From: Ceratorhiza oryzae-sativae
Taxonomy: Eukaryota; Basidiomycota; Agaricomycetes; Cantharellales; Ceratobasidiaceae
Length of the DNA stretch: 64,000 bases
NCBI GenBank assembly: GCA_030998015.1
Contig: JARWMV010000018.1
Location: forward strand, 124,001-188,000
Direction of reading: 5' to 3'
How positions within the stretch are numbered: the first letter of the stretch is position 1; every line of letters begins with the position of its first letter. This document shows positions 1 to 10,749 of the stretch, piece after piece. Under the pieces are notes generated by a model. It saw only the letters and a list, made by a program, of their open reading frames with translations. It was not told where the DNA came from and made no database searches. The position numbers and the translations under genes were made by a program.

Positions 1-1915
1 GTTAGCAATTGTTATTGTGAACCTTTTCCATGTACACACACGTACCTTCTTCACAATCTCTGACCACCCATCCTCCACCGCATGTTCTCCCGACGGTAGG
101 TAAACCCTAGAACGACCAATGTGATCTGCGTCATTCGCATTATAGGAGACAAAACAATCTGTGCCGAAGGAATAGCGAGTGACGCGACTAACGACACTTC
201 GGGCAATAGCCCATATGGCAGCTCCGTCTGCGACGGCCTTTGCACTGAACGAGCATCTATGAGTGATGGGAGCCTCGACCCGTAAGCATAAAACATACCC
301 TGGTTTGTTACTAGTCGTGAGTCTGTCGGAGATATTCATTTGCCTTTTGATCTCTGCCTTGAGATATGGACTGTCGCCGAAGCCTCCCACAAGGAAGACA
401 TGCTATACTCAGTGAGTTTAGTTTATGATATGTGATCTGATGATACTCACGGGTAAATGGACACCTGAAAATTGGCTCCTTACGCTGGCGATAATCTGAG
501 TCACACAGCGGTCGAACAAAAGCTTGGTAATAACTCTGTATTTCCGACACAAATGAGAAGGCACTCATAACGATGGATTTCCACTCACCCAGGAAGTTTG
601 AGATAGCCGCTCTGAACGCCAATTGACGGTATACTCAATTTGCGTTTCCCCATCTTGATGTCGATATATGTTTCGGTCCCTGTAAAGTTTCGTTTGGCAA
701 AGTTGATAAAATGCTCGAGCGAATCATTCGTGTATGTCTCGATATCCTCGTCGTCTAGACCCTCATGTTCTAACGTCCAGCGGATATAATCTTCGTATGC
801 ATCGTCGACAAATATTGCGCCGGCTTGGATACCTAATGAATGCCGTTAGATGCGGGCGACAATGAATAATAGATTGACTTGCACGCGGACGCTTTAGTTT
901 CCTTGAGTTCAAGCATTGGTTCTGTGCGCGTGACCTTGTAAACGGTAGTATCAACAGTAGAACCTCCAGCATCGCAAACAATAATATTCATATCCAGCTT
1001 TGAGTTCGATCAGAATTATGAATAATTATAATGAAGCGAATCACTTACAGAAAGAGAGGAGGAAGTTCGGCAGTCATCTAAACAGAACTGTATTGAGGCC
1101 TCGGCTTCTGTTACGAACGATATCTGCTTAGTTGCGTTCTCTGGGCAAGACCAACCAGCCTTTGTAGCCGCCGTACGGAGTACTCCTTGTTCGGGCGTCC
1201 CCCAACCATTCGGGTGAGCAATGATCACCTCCATAGTAGGAAAGAGGCACTGCCACTCTTGGTGACCGCGAAACGTTGTTTCTTGGAAGAACGCCCGGGT
1301 GTGCTTAAGCAAGTATCTGAGAAAGTCGAGGTAAACTTGTTGGACTCGAACCCCCGGCGGGAGGGCTGATATGGTGCCCGATCAAGCATAGAACAACTAA
1401 AAGAGGATTGTTACTCACGATCGAGCTTAAGCCCTGAGGATGGTGCCATGTTCGAGGGATGGAGGTGCAATTTGAAGTGTTTCGCCAAGGAGCAGCCTTG
1501 CTTGCGAGCCTCTTCAGCATCCTGATTGAAAGCCTCGGCGCCATATTTTACGGGCTTAATACATATAGAAATGAGCACTTCACAGCTTTGTTTCACACGA
1601 CACTCACCTCGTTCTCTGAGCTGTACCAGATCCAGCTAGGAACTTTACACATTTGCTCGCTTTCGATCTGACCTGGCCACTTAGTAACGCGTTGAACGTT
1701 GGGTTTCACACCTTTGATAGGTTAGGATAATTGATCCTGTAATCTCAAGCGGGAAGCTCACCAGATGTAAGATGGATATACGAAACAGCGCTACACGTAG
1801 TTCCAATATCGATCCCAACGACTAGTTTGGACTTTTGCCCCCAAATCCTGATAAGCATGTCCAAGCTTGGTCAGTGAAAAACAAAGGGAACGAGGAATAG
1901 GGCTTACTTATCCAT
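1..1915 (-). CDS. Hsp70-like ATPase, 3' end beyond window
   Basis: This is the first of three Hsp70-like genes here. Exon 1 begins at the ATG at 1915; an intron follows almost at once, and exon 2 carries the phosphate-binding signature GIDIGTTCSAVSY. Later exons give FVTEAEASIQFC, the second ATPase signature CDAGGSTVDTT near 960-990, and FLVGGFGDSPYLKAEI near 370-410. The last exon seen (about 50-245) contains ADGAAIWAIARSVVSRVTR and ends at a donor near 50, so the C-terminus lies outside the window. Layout matches the Hsp70 nucleotide-binding domain of the fungal 'Hsp70-like' group (like human HSPA12), which usually lacks a clear substrate-binding domain. It is more divergent than the two tandem copies at 13-18.6 kb. 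I saw no disabling change in the visible exons. Substrate unknown. Confidence 0.8.
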
Positions 1916-2269
1916 TGTGAGTGAATATTGCTGAAGAACGCGGAGGGTTTGGAGGCCAGGCCCGACGAACAGAGACAACGTACTATGCTAAGGCTTTATA
2001 CAGTGGCTAACCAGAAAAAGGGTGGCTATCGGAGATCGACTGCCATCTCCGTGATGAACAGCGTTCATTTTACGAGTCCAAGCTTGGTGGTCGTCACTCC
2101 AGGACATTCGAACGCACATCCCTCCTTGCCCCCACACGGAGACGCTTTAGCAAGGACCTCAGTCACCGCATTGCCTTGCCTATTGCGGGAACCACAATTC
2201 CACCCGAACGCAGTGGCTACTTAAGAGTCCAGACCACGCATTCAATCCCCCCATCAGACTCAGCTGCAA
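1916..2269. other. Intergenic, Hsp70-like gene 5' side
   Basis: This holds the upstream region of the minus-strand Hsp70-like gene and runs into the GGGAC-rich inverted repeat at 2270. I see no coding exon with supporting features, and no promoter element I can name with confidence. Confidence 0.4.
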
Positions 2270-2350
2270 CACCACAGTTCACTCGATTTTTTCCCGGCGC
2301 TGTCCAGGCGGGATGGGGCGGGACAGGACGGGACGGGACAGGACACGGTG
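2270..2350 (+). repeat. Left arm of GGGAC-rich inverted repeat
   Basis: The first 57 or so bases, starting CACCACAGTTCACTCG, reappear perfectly in reverse complement ending at 4554. The arm then runs into a degenerate tandem of GGGACAGGAC/GGGACGGGAC pentamers and decamers. The arrangement resembles a class II terminal inverted repeat with subterminal short repeats. No convincing target-site duplication was found next to 2270 and 4554. Confidence 0.65.
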
Positions 2351-2603
2351 GGACAGAGGTGGACAACCACAGGACCTGGCGGGATAGCATGTGGATGTCC
2401 GTCATAGGACATCGTATCGGAGGATCGACGGAATTGCAAATTGGCCGCCAATCCTGCTAAGGCAACTCGTCGCCGACGCATAACCTGCTCTTGACCACGA
2501 CCGCGACCACGACAGACTCCACAGTTGCTCGGAAAACGCATAAAAAATTAACTGTAATTATTGTACCGATTACATAGAGCGAATACACATCACTTTACCA
2601 AAC

Positions 2604-3122
2604 ATGGATGACGACGAGACGATGCAACTGGCGGTGGCGGAAGCGAAACGAGTGGGTATGAGGGCATAAAGAGACCAGTCGCTAACTATTTCACAGCGGA
2701 AAATTAGTGTTAGCACACTCCTGGGTCTTGATTGGAAGCCGTGCAACTGCAACCGCTGCAAACTCAAGTACTTCCCGCCCACCACCGTTGCAAAATACTT
2801 GTACCTTTATGGAGAAAGCAATCCTGCAATCGACAGCAGCAAGAGCGCGCTGGTGGCTAATAATGCCGGTCCTTCTCGTTTCAGCCCTGACTCTGTGCAT
2901 AGCTTGTGTGGCTCACGTGGCTCTCCTCAGCGCTTCGCTCCTCCCTCGCTTGGTCCTCTCCCTTGCCCCCTGCTCTCTCCCGCTCCACTTGAAATTCCTA
3001 GTCAAACAGGCGATGCTAAAATGGAATATGCTGGTGGCTTGTCTTGCTCTAGTTCACGACAACCTGTACCTGTGCCTCGGTTGCTGGTTACTCCTTCGGC
3101 AATCCATTGTGGCTCGATCTGA
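2604..3122 (+). CDS. Small Cys-containing hypothetical protein
   Basis: Two predicted exons (2604-2651 and 2697-3122; intron GTGGGT...CACAG) give 157 aa. The protein starts with an acidic MDDDETMQLAVAEAKR stretch, followed by WKPCNCNRCKLKYFPP and a Tyr-rich YLYLYG segment; the remainder is Pro/Ser-rich. The CxCxxC cluster near the N-terminus recalls the Cys-rich start of some fungal transposase-encoded proteins, but no catalytic domain follows, so that is only a resemblance. The gene lies between the inverted repeats at 2270 and 4554, head to head in convergence with the minus-strand gene ending at 3205. The C-terminal half may instead contain an unrecognised intron. Confidence 0.35.
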
Positions 3123-3204
3123 ATGATATGCCTTTTATGACTTGGATTAACATATTGCGTGGATTTGGCAAATGTAGACTCGAAATCCTTGCCTTCAACA
3201 GTTG

Positions 3205-4300
3205 CTACCTTGCAAGCACCTCACCGCTTTGTAAAAACTACAAAAGGTGAGCTATATGTGCCGAAATAAGCAACCTATTACTTACAGCATTTGCTCGTGT
3301 GTTAATTAACGTCTGGCGCTTGTGCCTTCCAACGCTACCCTCGAATGTATTTGTCTCTTTTTGTGTAGCGTACTTCTTGTGCTCAACCCAGGTAAGGACC
3401 TTGAAGTGTGCGAATATCTGTTCGTCACTCAGGCTATCCAGGAACTTGTGTTGAACACTCAACTCAGACTTCTTCCAGAAATCGACATCGCTCTTGGTAC
3501 GTCGCTGGCGTTTTGGGGTCTTAACAGGTTGGGTAAGCTCTCCTTCATCACTCTTGTCTTCAACGGCTTGACGCTTTTGGGGGGTCTTGGGCGCTGGAAT
3601 CTTTCTGCACTTGCCAGAAAGGCGAGGGCATTTTAACATGGCCACAAACTGTTCCATAGGAACTGGGTTGCCGTTTCGGTCCACAATAATGGTGAGCTAT
3701 TGACACACAAAGTGCGCACTTTCTCTCACCATAATATTGCAGCGGCTCATCTTCCTCACCAACGTCCAGGTCCTGATCGTTCCCGCCCCAGCTTGAATCA
3801 TCATCGTCACCATCATTGCCTTTTTCGTCCTCTCCTGCAATTTCGTTTCCCTCATCTTCGTCACTCGAACTCCCTTTGGCCTCTCCTTTGCCACGGAGTT
3901 TAGCTATAGAGAACTGGTGAGCAAATAATATGCATATATTCTGGTTTGATTGCTGACCTTCGGCTACTTTGTGACTGGAGGCCTGAACCCATGGTTTGCG
4001 CATGGTTGAACCACCAAGCTTGGGCGGTAAGTACGAGTGATTCTTTGTCAGCTTCGATTTGGACTGGGATTGACGCGCAGTTGTCACAGGCCTCGATTGG
4101 GGGGCCATTTGGTTCGTGTATGGTGATGGGGGAGAAACCAAGCAAGAAGTGAGTTCATGCGCCCGTTCTTTATGTGACCGGGTGTTGACCCACTATCTTG
4201 TCGTTTTTCAGGGCGGCGAACCAGTTCTCGAGACTGTAAAACGAGGGATTGGCTACCGCCACGACTGGCTTGGACGGAGACTTATCGTTCTGGGCATGTA
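3205..4300 (-). CDS. Hypothetical acidic/basic-patch protein
   Basis: This appears to be a multi-exon minus-strand gene. Visible coding pieces are a possible first exon near 4170-4300 (KSPSKPVVAVANPSFYSLEN), an exon around 3960-4108, an acidic exon near 3697-3905 rich in Asp/Glu, and a basic exon 3255-3684 with lysine-rich patches (KTPQKRQ, KTPKRQRR). The end is a short exon after a GTAAGT...TTTTGTAG intron, with the stop at 3205-3207. The acidic and basic exons are in different frames and I could not find a clean intron joining them, so one base may be missing or the model is wrong. Acidic plus nuclear-localisation-like basic patches hint at a nuclear protein; no family recognised. Confidence 0.35.
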
Positions 4301-4429
4301 CTGACTATAAACGAATAATAGTAACTATTTTAGATTACATGATATGGCTAGATAAGGAAGGATATCGCAGGACAGGCCCGGGATGGAAAAAGAATATCAA
4401 GAGACAGAGAAGGACAGTGCGGGATGCCG

Positions 4430-4554
4430 AATTTCCTGAACCTGTCCCGCCCTGTCCCTCGAGCATTATCCCAGACGCGTCCCTGCGCCATCCCGCTCTG
4501 TCCCGCCCCATCCCGCCTGGACAGCGCCGGGAAAAAATCGAGTGAACTGTGGTG
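4430..4554 (-). repeat. Right arm of GGGAC-rich inverted repeat
   Basis: Reverse complement of the arm at 2270: the last 57 or so bases match perfectly, ending ...GAACTGTGGTG at 4554. Inward, the arm continues as imperfect CCCGTCCC-type repeats that are not collinear with the left arm, which suggests the short repeats have expanded independently. Confidence 0.65.
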
Positions 4555-5157
4555 CAAATGCCGCCCTGGAACACCTTGTTCAAATCAGAAGCGTCTCAGG
4601 CGCTGCAGACAATGTGCGCTTTTTTCCCAATCTTCCTGGTGCCAACATCTAAAGCCATACGCGAAGCGTAGTTTTCTCTTCAAACTCCAAAGATGTTACC
4701 CAGGTGAGCCAAAGGGGCATTTGGCATTCACTTGCATGCTTAGTTCGGTTGCCACGAGGTGATGGAACAAATTCGTGGACAACATAAGCGCAATCCCAGC
4801 TCGAAATACCTGGATCGGCTTGTTGCTCTCAAGTCAAACAAGTCTCGGGTTCCTACCGTTTGCATTCAAACTGCCTCTTTTGAAAGCGGACATTTTGCAG
4901 ACTCTTTCATATATCGCGAGGTTGGGTTAGACCTTCAGGAATATTTCAAGAAGCATCTGGACAGGCAGTACGTCTTATAATCTGGATGAGCGAGCAGCTT
5001 CAGTTATGACTCACCCAATAGGGCACAAAACTCAGTCTCCGCTATATACTTTTATGTAGCGTCTAGTACTAATCCCGGTTTCGCTGCACAGCGTAATTTT
5101 CGTGCAGTTCGGGAACTTTGCCAGCAACTCGGAATATTCCGTCTTTACATTTTCGTC
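4555..5157 (+). other. Possible small coding remnant
   Basis: Two open stretches are plausible but weak: one near 4560-4665 (FKSEASQALQTMCAFFPIF) and one at 4759-4980 (73 aa, no recognisable motif, GTGAGC-like signals nearby). They could be exons of a broken gene upstream of the 5158 gene. Nothing firmer can be said. Confidence 0.2.
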
Positions 5158-6447
5158 ATGTTTCCAACTACCGAAAAGCTATCTCCAGCTACAAGCCTGC
5201 CCCATTCTCCCGTAATCGACGGCATGCAAGATTACAAGCTCTGGAGGCAGCACCTCGGGTTCCATGATATTCGATCGGTTGACCAGTTTGTCGATTCCTT
5301 GCTCTGCCTTGAAGCGGCTCCTCCCTACACGACCCCCTCCCAGACTCTAACAAAAGACGGCCTCGATGAGATCTTTGCCCAAGTGGATGCAGGTTTTCTT
5401 CACAACTTATGGACCCAATGGCTCCATAACGCCGATCAAATTGATCAGGTTCGCCGAGACTACCAAAAGGCCGATCATGAGGCTCGTGCTGCCGAACAGG
5501 CGTTACAGGATCTTACCACTCGGCATAATCAGCTCCTACACAGCCTGAAGCTGCACGATAACACTGAAATTAGCGAGATCGTACACGAGTTCAGAAGCTT
5601 AAATGGAGACATCGATAGGCTCTCCCTTGACCTTGCTCAGGGCCGTTCCAAGCAAACTTTTGAAGCGCTTCCCAACGTGTTCAACGTGTCACGACGCTCA
5701 AGGGCTGAAACAATGGTTTGGATATTCTAACCAAGAGATTCTTCTGCTCCAATCCCGTGACGGTCGGTCGATGCCCACCCAGCGATTCCTGGAGCTCTTC
5801 ATTGCTTCAGAGATTTGTTTTTCCATACGTCATTTCATTTTCAGTCCCTTTTACCCCTGCAATCCATCGGACCAGAATACCCTTGCAGGGATTAAAATTC
5901 TTGATGCGGTTCATCGCGATTTTATGCTCAATCGTATGTCTTTGTCTTCACCTGGCCAACGAACTAATGGAAATCCAACTTACAACTAGATGAGCCGATG
6001 GCAGCAGCTAAATGGAGGATTGAAACATACCTTTCTCTCGCCCGGCTTGATTCCGGCAGAGAACAGCTTCGGAAAGCAATTGAATCAAATATCGAAAATG
6101 ATATTCGCTCTGGGACGCAGTATCTTTTTGGAACTCACATCCCGGAGATGATGCATGACACCGGGCTCTCTCAACTGGTAACACGTGCACTCGAACTGAA
6201 CGACACGATCAAGGCTGAGGTCGCCCACGCTGGCGATATTTACGTCGAATATTTACATTACAACGAGCTGTATGACGACTCGCGTATGCAAGTTCTGGAC
6301 TGGAGTCCGGGTGATCGCGTCCCGACCCATATTGTCTCCACGTGCAGTCTGGGTGTAGGGATCGCCAAGGCAGTTGGGGGCGGAAGACAACCAGAAAGAA
6401 CAATTCTTCTGAAATCGATCGTGGCCAGTGAAGATGTATATGAATGA
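5158..6447 (+). CDS. Hypothetical coiled-coil protein, 391 aa
   Basis: Predicted exons 5158-5644, 5703-5933 and 5990-6447 keep one phase throughout and give 391 aa. The first two thirds of exon 1 contain a predicted coiled coil (about residues 95-160, QVRRDYQKADHEARAAEQAL and following). The second exon has DGRSMPTQRFLELF; the third starts EPMAAAKWRIETY and is helical, ending with GVGIAKAVGGGRQPER. The first intron has the weak donor GTTCCA, so that join is the least certain; if unspliced, the frame would be broken. I do not recognise the family. No signal peptide or membrane segment is apparent, so a soluble intracellular protein is the simplest reading. Confidence 0.6.
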
Positions 6448-6777
6448 AAGAACCAAGTTGAATGGGCATTATTTCTTGGCAAAATATGTGGCGATATACC
6501 GCTTGCCCCTGTCGTTTATGCGTGACTGTCTAGCCAGAAGGTCAAATTTGATGCGTTGATGTTACATGAAACAAGAAATTCGAAAATGCCTAACCCGTTA
6601 GACTAGGGCAATGCTAGTGAAACAGAGATGGCTTCATCTATGATGTAATCGTGATATAAAGTATCGGCGGGTAACTAATAAATAAGTCTGAAACCCGAAC
6701 GGACAGAACTTGATCCACCTCCCCGAGTCGACTCTCACCACAGTTGTGCGGCAGGCTGCCAGCACACAGCAACCCCA
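6448..6777. other. Intergenic, tail-to-tail
   Basis: Short spacer between the convergent genes ending at 6447 and 6778. No coding potential or repeat recognised. Confidence 0.5.
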
Positions 6778-7890
6778 TCAGTCCAACTCTTCTATGAATG
6801 CAATACTTCCTGTGGGAGTCTGATTGTAGACTAGAACCTGAAAGTCTTTGACAACCTAAGTCCCCAACCCATCAGCCGCCGGCCACAAGACTCAAGGCGT
6901 ACAGCCTCAAAAACTTACATATTCCTTCCCCGCAAACGTGATATCGGCTCCTTTCAAATACGAGCTAGTCTTGCCAGGATGGGTTCCTCCCCAATAAAAG
7001 GCCCGTGCGACAAACAGCGGAGACCCATCGTGCTCGTTTCCACCTTCAACCAAGGTCCCACCGTTAAACGTGCGAACATAGAAAGGATATGTCGCAGTCT
7101 CCCATCGAACTGCTGCCTCTGGTGCGACCAGCACTTCGTAAAACTCGATCTGTCGATCAAAGGTGAGCAGAGACGAGGTATGCCGCATGGGTTCTTTTAC
7201 CTCGAGTTCCTTCCCGTCGTACCCGAACATGGCGCCTTTCTTGAAATGCGGCCCAGCCTTGCCAAAGTCTGATGTGCGTAACCATTAGAAATGACTTATG
7301 CAAAATAGGGTTCGACTCACGAATGCCCCCGCGGTGAAAGGTTCGACAAACGTACAATGGGCTACCATCAATGTCGGCTCCACAAACGAGAGCTCCTTGG
7401 GGAATCACAGTTCCATGTGTAAAAACCCAGGAGACGGCAGAGCTATTCAGGACATAAGCAAACGTGTGTATACGAAGAAACATGTAACCGACATACCTTG
7501 GCCCCCGCTCATAATATATCCTCGATCTTTCTTCCGCGTTCCTTATCCAGGTCTGCCCGTTCGTAAGCAAGTGACTATAACGGCGACAAGGCGATAATCA
7601 CCTGAAACCCAATGTTCTGTGCTTCCTCATGTCTATCTCTTGCCACTTTGACGGCGTGCATTAATGTCGAGACCGCGTGCGTGACCGCAGTTGCGACCTA
7701 CTCCGCGAATGCTACGATCAGAAATGATCGAGTTATGATCGTGACAAATATACCGTAACCACTTGGCCGACGTGTGGCGTAAGGGCAGTGGCAGCAGCCT
7801 ATCCATGTGCGTTCTCGTTAGTCCACGCTGGGCCAGACAAATCGTACAATGCAAAACACGTACCGCCGCGAGAACGAGTTGTTGAGCCAT
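6778..7890 (-). CDS. DM9-repeat (DUF3421) protein, 251 aa
   Basis: Seven exons are predicted: 7864-7890, 7754-7798, 7602-7697, 7497-7552, 7321-7442, 6919-7268 and 6778-6837. All joins are in phase and give 251 aa. An alpha-helical N-terminal region (about residues 10-75) is followed by two DM9-type repeats. The first has IPQGALVCGADIDGSPLYVC and GGIHFGKAGPHFKKG; the second has GTLVEGGNEHDGSPLFVARA and GGTHPGKTSSYLKG. The DGSPL(Y/F)V and GG-H-x-GK motifs are diagnostic of DM9, a fold known in animals as a mannose-binding lectin. No signal peptide is evident, so it is probably cytosolic. No aerolysin-type pore-forming module is present, so it should not be called a natterin toxin. The helical N-terminus is unassigned. 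Confidence 0.8.
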
Positions 7891-8597
7891 AATGTACGAG
7901 GAGGGTATGAAGAATGAGGTCTGTTGCGATCGCCCCGAGGATATACCCAGCAATCCTTAGCCGCCTCGAGGATAAAGCATGTCCCCAAACGCGAAACAAT
8001 TCAACACACGTTGGAGCCGAGCCGCAAACACGTGCTGGGGTTCAAGAGATTGGCAGTGTGGCGGTACCCGCTCCTTTGTAAGTTTAATTGTCGCTGGATT
8101 GACGATAAACTGGATCCTCGTTGATTCGATTGCGCCATGTCGATGGTCCGTTACAGGTGTGTTATGTATCACGATGACAAAGTATGTACCTCGGCGGTTG
8201 AAACCGGCTTTCTCGATCAACAGAGTAGGAGTCCAATACCACAACCGAGTCGCCACGTGAAGAGACAACACGTTGATTGTAGGATCCAAAGGGACCGCTT
8301 GAGAGAGATTGTTCTCCAGTGTTACTTATTTTGGTCACTGTGAGGGGGTGGCATGCGCTGGGATCAATTGTTCGAAATCAAACGTAGTTTGAAACCGCTT
8401 ATTTTGGGTGCCCACCGATTTGAGGCACACCACTCCAGCACTTCGACATTCGCACCGGGCACAATGAATTCAATGGTGATCGGCGCAAACCACAGAGGTT
8501 TGGCACGTGACTAGCGATTGCCCAACAGTGCTAAACCTGGTGATCAACACCCATAAATAGGAATTCTGGATAGTACATGTTGGACTTGAAAACCCCC
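7891..8597. other. Spacer with one weak minus-strand reading frame
   Basis: A 110-codon open stretch on the minus strand (7957-8289), beginning MDPTINVLSLHVATRLWYW, has donor-like GTACAT and acceptor-like sites inside it. It could be a further 5' exon or a small separate gene. I found no motif in it and do not call a gene. Confidence 0.25.
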
Positions 8598-9541
8598 CTA
8601 CGGCCCACTTGCTTTCGCCCGTAGTGCCGCCTCACGCTCCAGCTCGCGGTTATGATTCCACAGCACAACCTCGCAAACGCATACGACGAATACCAACACG
8701 AGCGCGCCAAAGCTGAGCGGGATCAAAGCAAGAAGGGAAAATGAGTGCACCTTGCTTTCAACCGTCGCGCCGGGATGCCCTCGAATGATCATGAAAAACG
8801 TGCCTACAAGGAGGAAGAGGGATGAATAGGAGATGAACGTTGCGGGAAGCGCCAAGACGATTCCGGCGAACATTTGAGGAGATATCAGGCGAAGGATATA
8901 CGAATAGACGTGTGCCTCTCCCGTGGCTAGGAATCCTATAATTTCGTCTGGAGCGCCTGCGGATACTAGACTGACGTAGGTCACTAGCATAAGGCCTTCG
9001 AGCGAGAGGCCTAGCGCGACACAAAAGCAGGACGAGATGACCCAATAGGTTCCTGGACCAGCTAGTCCTGGTATCGCCAAGGCCGCCGCACTTGTCGCCG
9101 TGATAACCGACATCTGTTGGGTAGTATTAATTGGTAAACAGGGTTCGAAACTTCGATAGACGCACGGCTGTACTCAATCTATCCCACTCGAGCTTGAACA
9201 AACTATCGTCAACATGATATGGATGCACTAGTCAAAAAGCTCACCTGTTGCTCTGCCCTGGGGGAAGGCCCTTCTTTTGACTTGATTTCGTTACCCGACA
9301 CCCGCTCTTCTACCACCTGTGTATATACACCCTTTGCACCAGCCTTTGACATTGCCCTGCTAGACCTGCATTTGCCCTTGATCGTGCGACGTGTGACTCG
9401 AGTGGACTCGCGATCCGCGACTAGCGCCTCAAATTTGCGTAAGCGATTACGATATTTGGGAGAGAATCCCAGGGTGAGCAGACATAGAGCGATCCATGTG
9501 AATCCTCTAGACAATGCCTCTCTGTCGAGTCGTATTGACAT
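8598..9541 (-). CDS. Multi-span membrane protein, 270 aa
   Basis: Two exons (9245-9541 and 8598-9113) join in phase 0 through a GTGAGC...CCCAACAG intron, giving 270 aa from the ATG at 9541. Exon 1 has one hydrophobic helix (FTWIALCLLTLGF, residues 14-26), then a basic loop with several Arg/Lys pairs. Exon 2 has about four hydrophobic spans: WVISSCFCVALGL, LMLVTYVSLVSAG, a long pair around FAGIVLALPATFISYSSLFLLVGTFF, and LIPLSFGALVLVFVVCVC near the C-terminus. A short charged tail (ELEREAALRAKASGP) ends it. It is an integral membrane protein of unknown role. The pattern is common among lineage-restricted fungal hypotheticals. Confidence 0.7.
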
Positions 9542-10749
9542 GATATTGAATAGCGGGTGGGGGTGTCTAGGGCGGTGGGTGGATGCTGTATGGGCAAGCG
9601 GTCCAGGCGTGCGTGTTGGCAAGCAGGCTTGAGGTTTGAGCGCCGATCAAACACGTTGATTGATGCATATATAGAACAGACTGGAGTAGTTAACCGGCGA
9701 ATGTTTGACAAAGACTTTCTGACAATCGCGGGTTGAAACGTTTAGCGCTGTGCTAGAGACTGCGAATCCGCTGCTAATCATAGATTTGGGGCAGTGGCAA
9801 GAACATGTTTCATTAAAATGACGAAGCAGCGCAAAATCGGGATGTGTAATTAGGCGTAACGAACAAGCTGTGCTTGAGGCAACTAGTCGACAGGATGTGT
9901 CACCAACATCAAACGAATTGACGAGGCGGTAAAACGCTGGAATGAACTGTTTCCCTTGCGCCTAACCGTTGGAGGCTTATTGGACGAAATGCGAGTTATT
10001 CCGACGATTCGAAGATCAGCCAAATAGGTCCAATATTTGCTGGAGCTTTGATCAATTGGGATGCTGCCCGGCTACAAAGTTCATTCCTTTGACCTTCTGT
10101 GGTCAATTCATCGAGAGAATATGGAGATTGACGAACTGAAAAATGAAATACGAGCCGAATGCAGATCGGTCACGCAGGCAGGCTCCCTGATCGGACATCT
10201 CGGATCAGGAATATTATTGACAAGCTGGATATGGGGTGGCTGCGCTGGATGGGGGATCCCTGTTTGGATGTCGACAGGGGCAGATCGTCCTGAACAGGGA
10301 TGAGTGTTATGACGATGGCGGTCCCGGGTGGCTGTGGTTGTTATTCGTGTGAAGCACGTCGGGAAGTCGTGCGGTTTCATGCATGGTTACCACATGAGAC
10401 GGTCGATGAAGCTCGCGGACATCAGAATGTGGATAGCGTGCTATTGCGCCAAGAGGCCTGACCTGGGGTATACTTGACGAAATGGTGGGCCTACACGGTC
10501 ACATTGCTCTCCAGACTAGCAGTCTCCGAGTTCCCAGCGTGCCAGAGGCTGATAGGGCTGTGGCAGTGCGGTGATTCATATGAGACGTCTGATTTGGATT
10601 GAATTAGGAAGACCCTGAGCGGCGATGCTCCTTCTCGTGACGACGCCCGCCTTCTCTGCTTCTGGCTATATAGTTGCCCTCATGTTCGACAGCGGCCACG
10701 CTCGCTTTTTTTCTTTTCTTGCTTTTCGGCGACGTTCAGACACGTCTTG
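9542..10749. other. Intergenic, divergent promoters
   Basis: About 1.2 kb between the divergently transcribed genes at 9541 (-) and 10750 (+), presumably holding both promoters. An 80-codon plus-strand open stretch near 10061-10303 lacks motifs. I see no repeat or RNA gene. Confidence 0.4.

Noticed and set aside
2217..2541. Pro/Ser-rich ORFs over the GGGAC repeat
   Set aside because: Translation of a short tandem repeat, open in several frames.
6778..7890. Natterin-type toxin
   Set aside because: Only DM9 repeats are present; no aerolysin-like pore-forming region.
9209..9632. Plus-strand ORF opposite exon 1 of the 270-aa membrane protein
   Set aside because: The minus strand has matching splice sites and a membrane protein continuing in the next exon.
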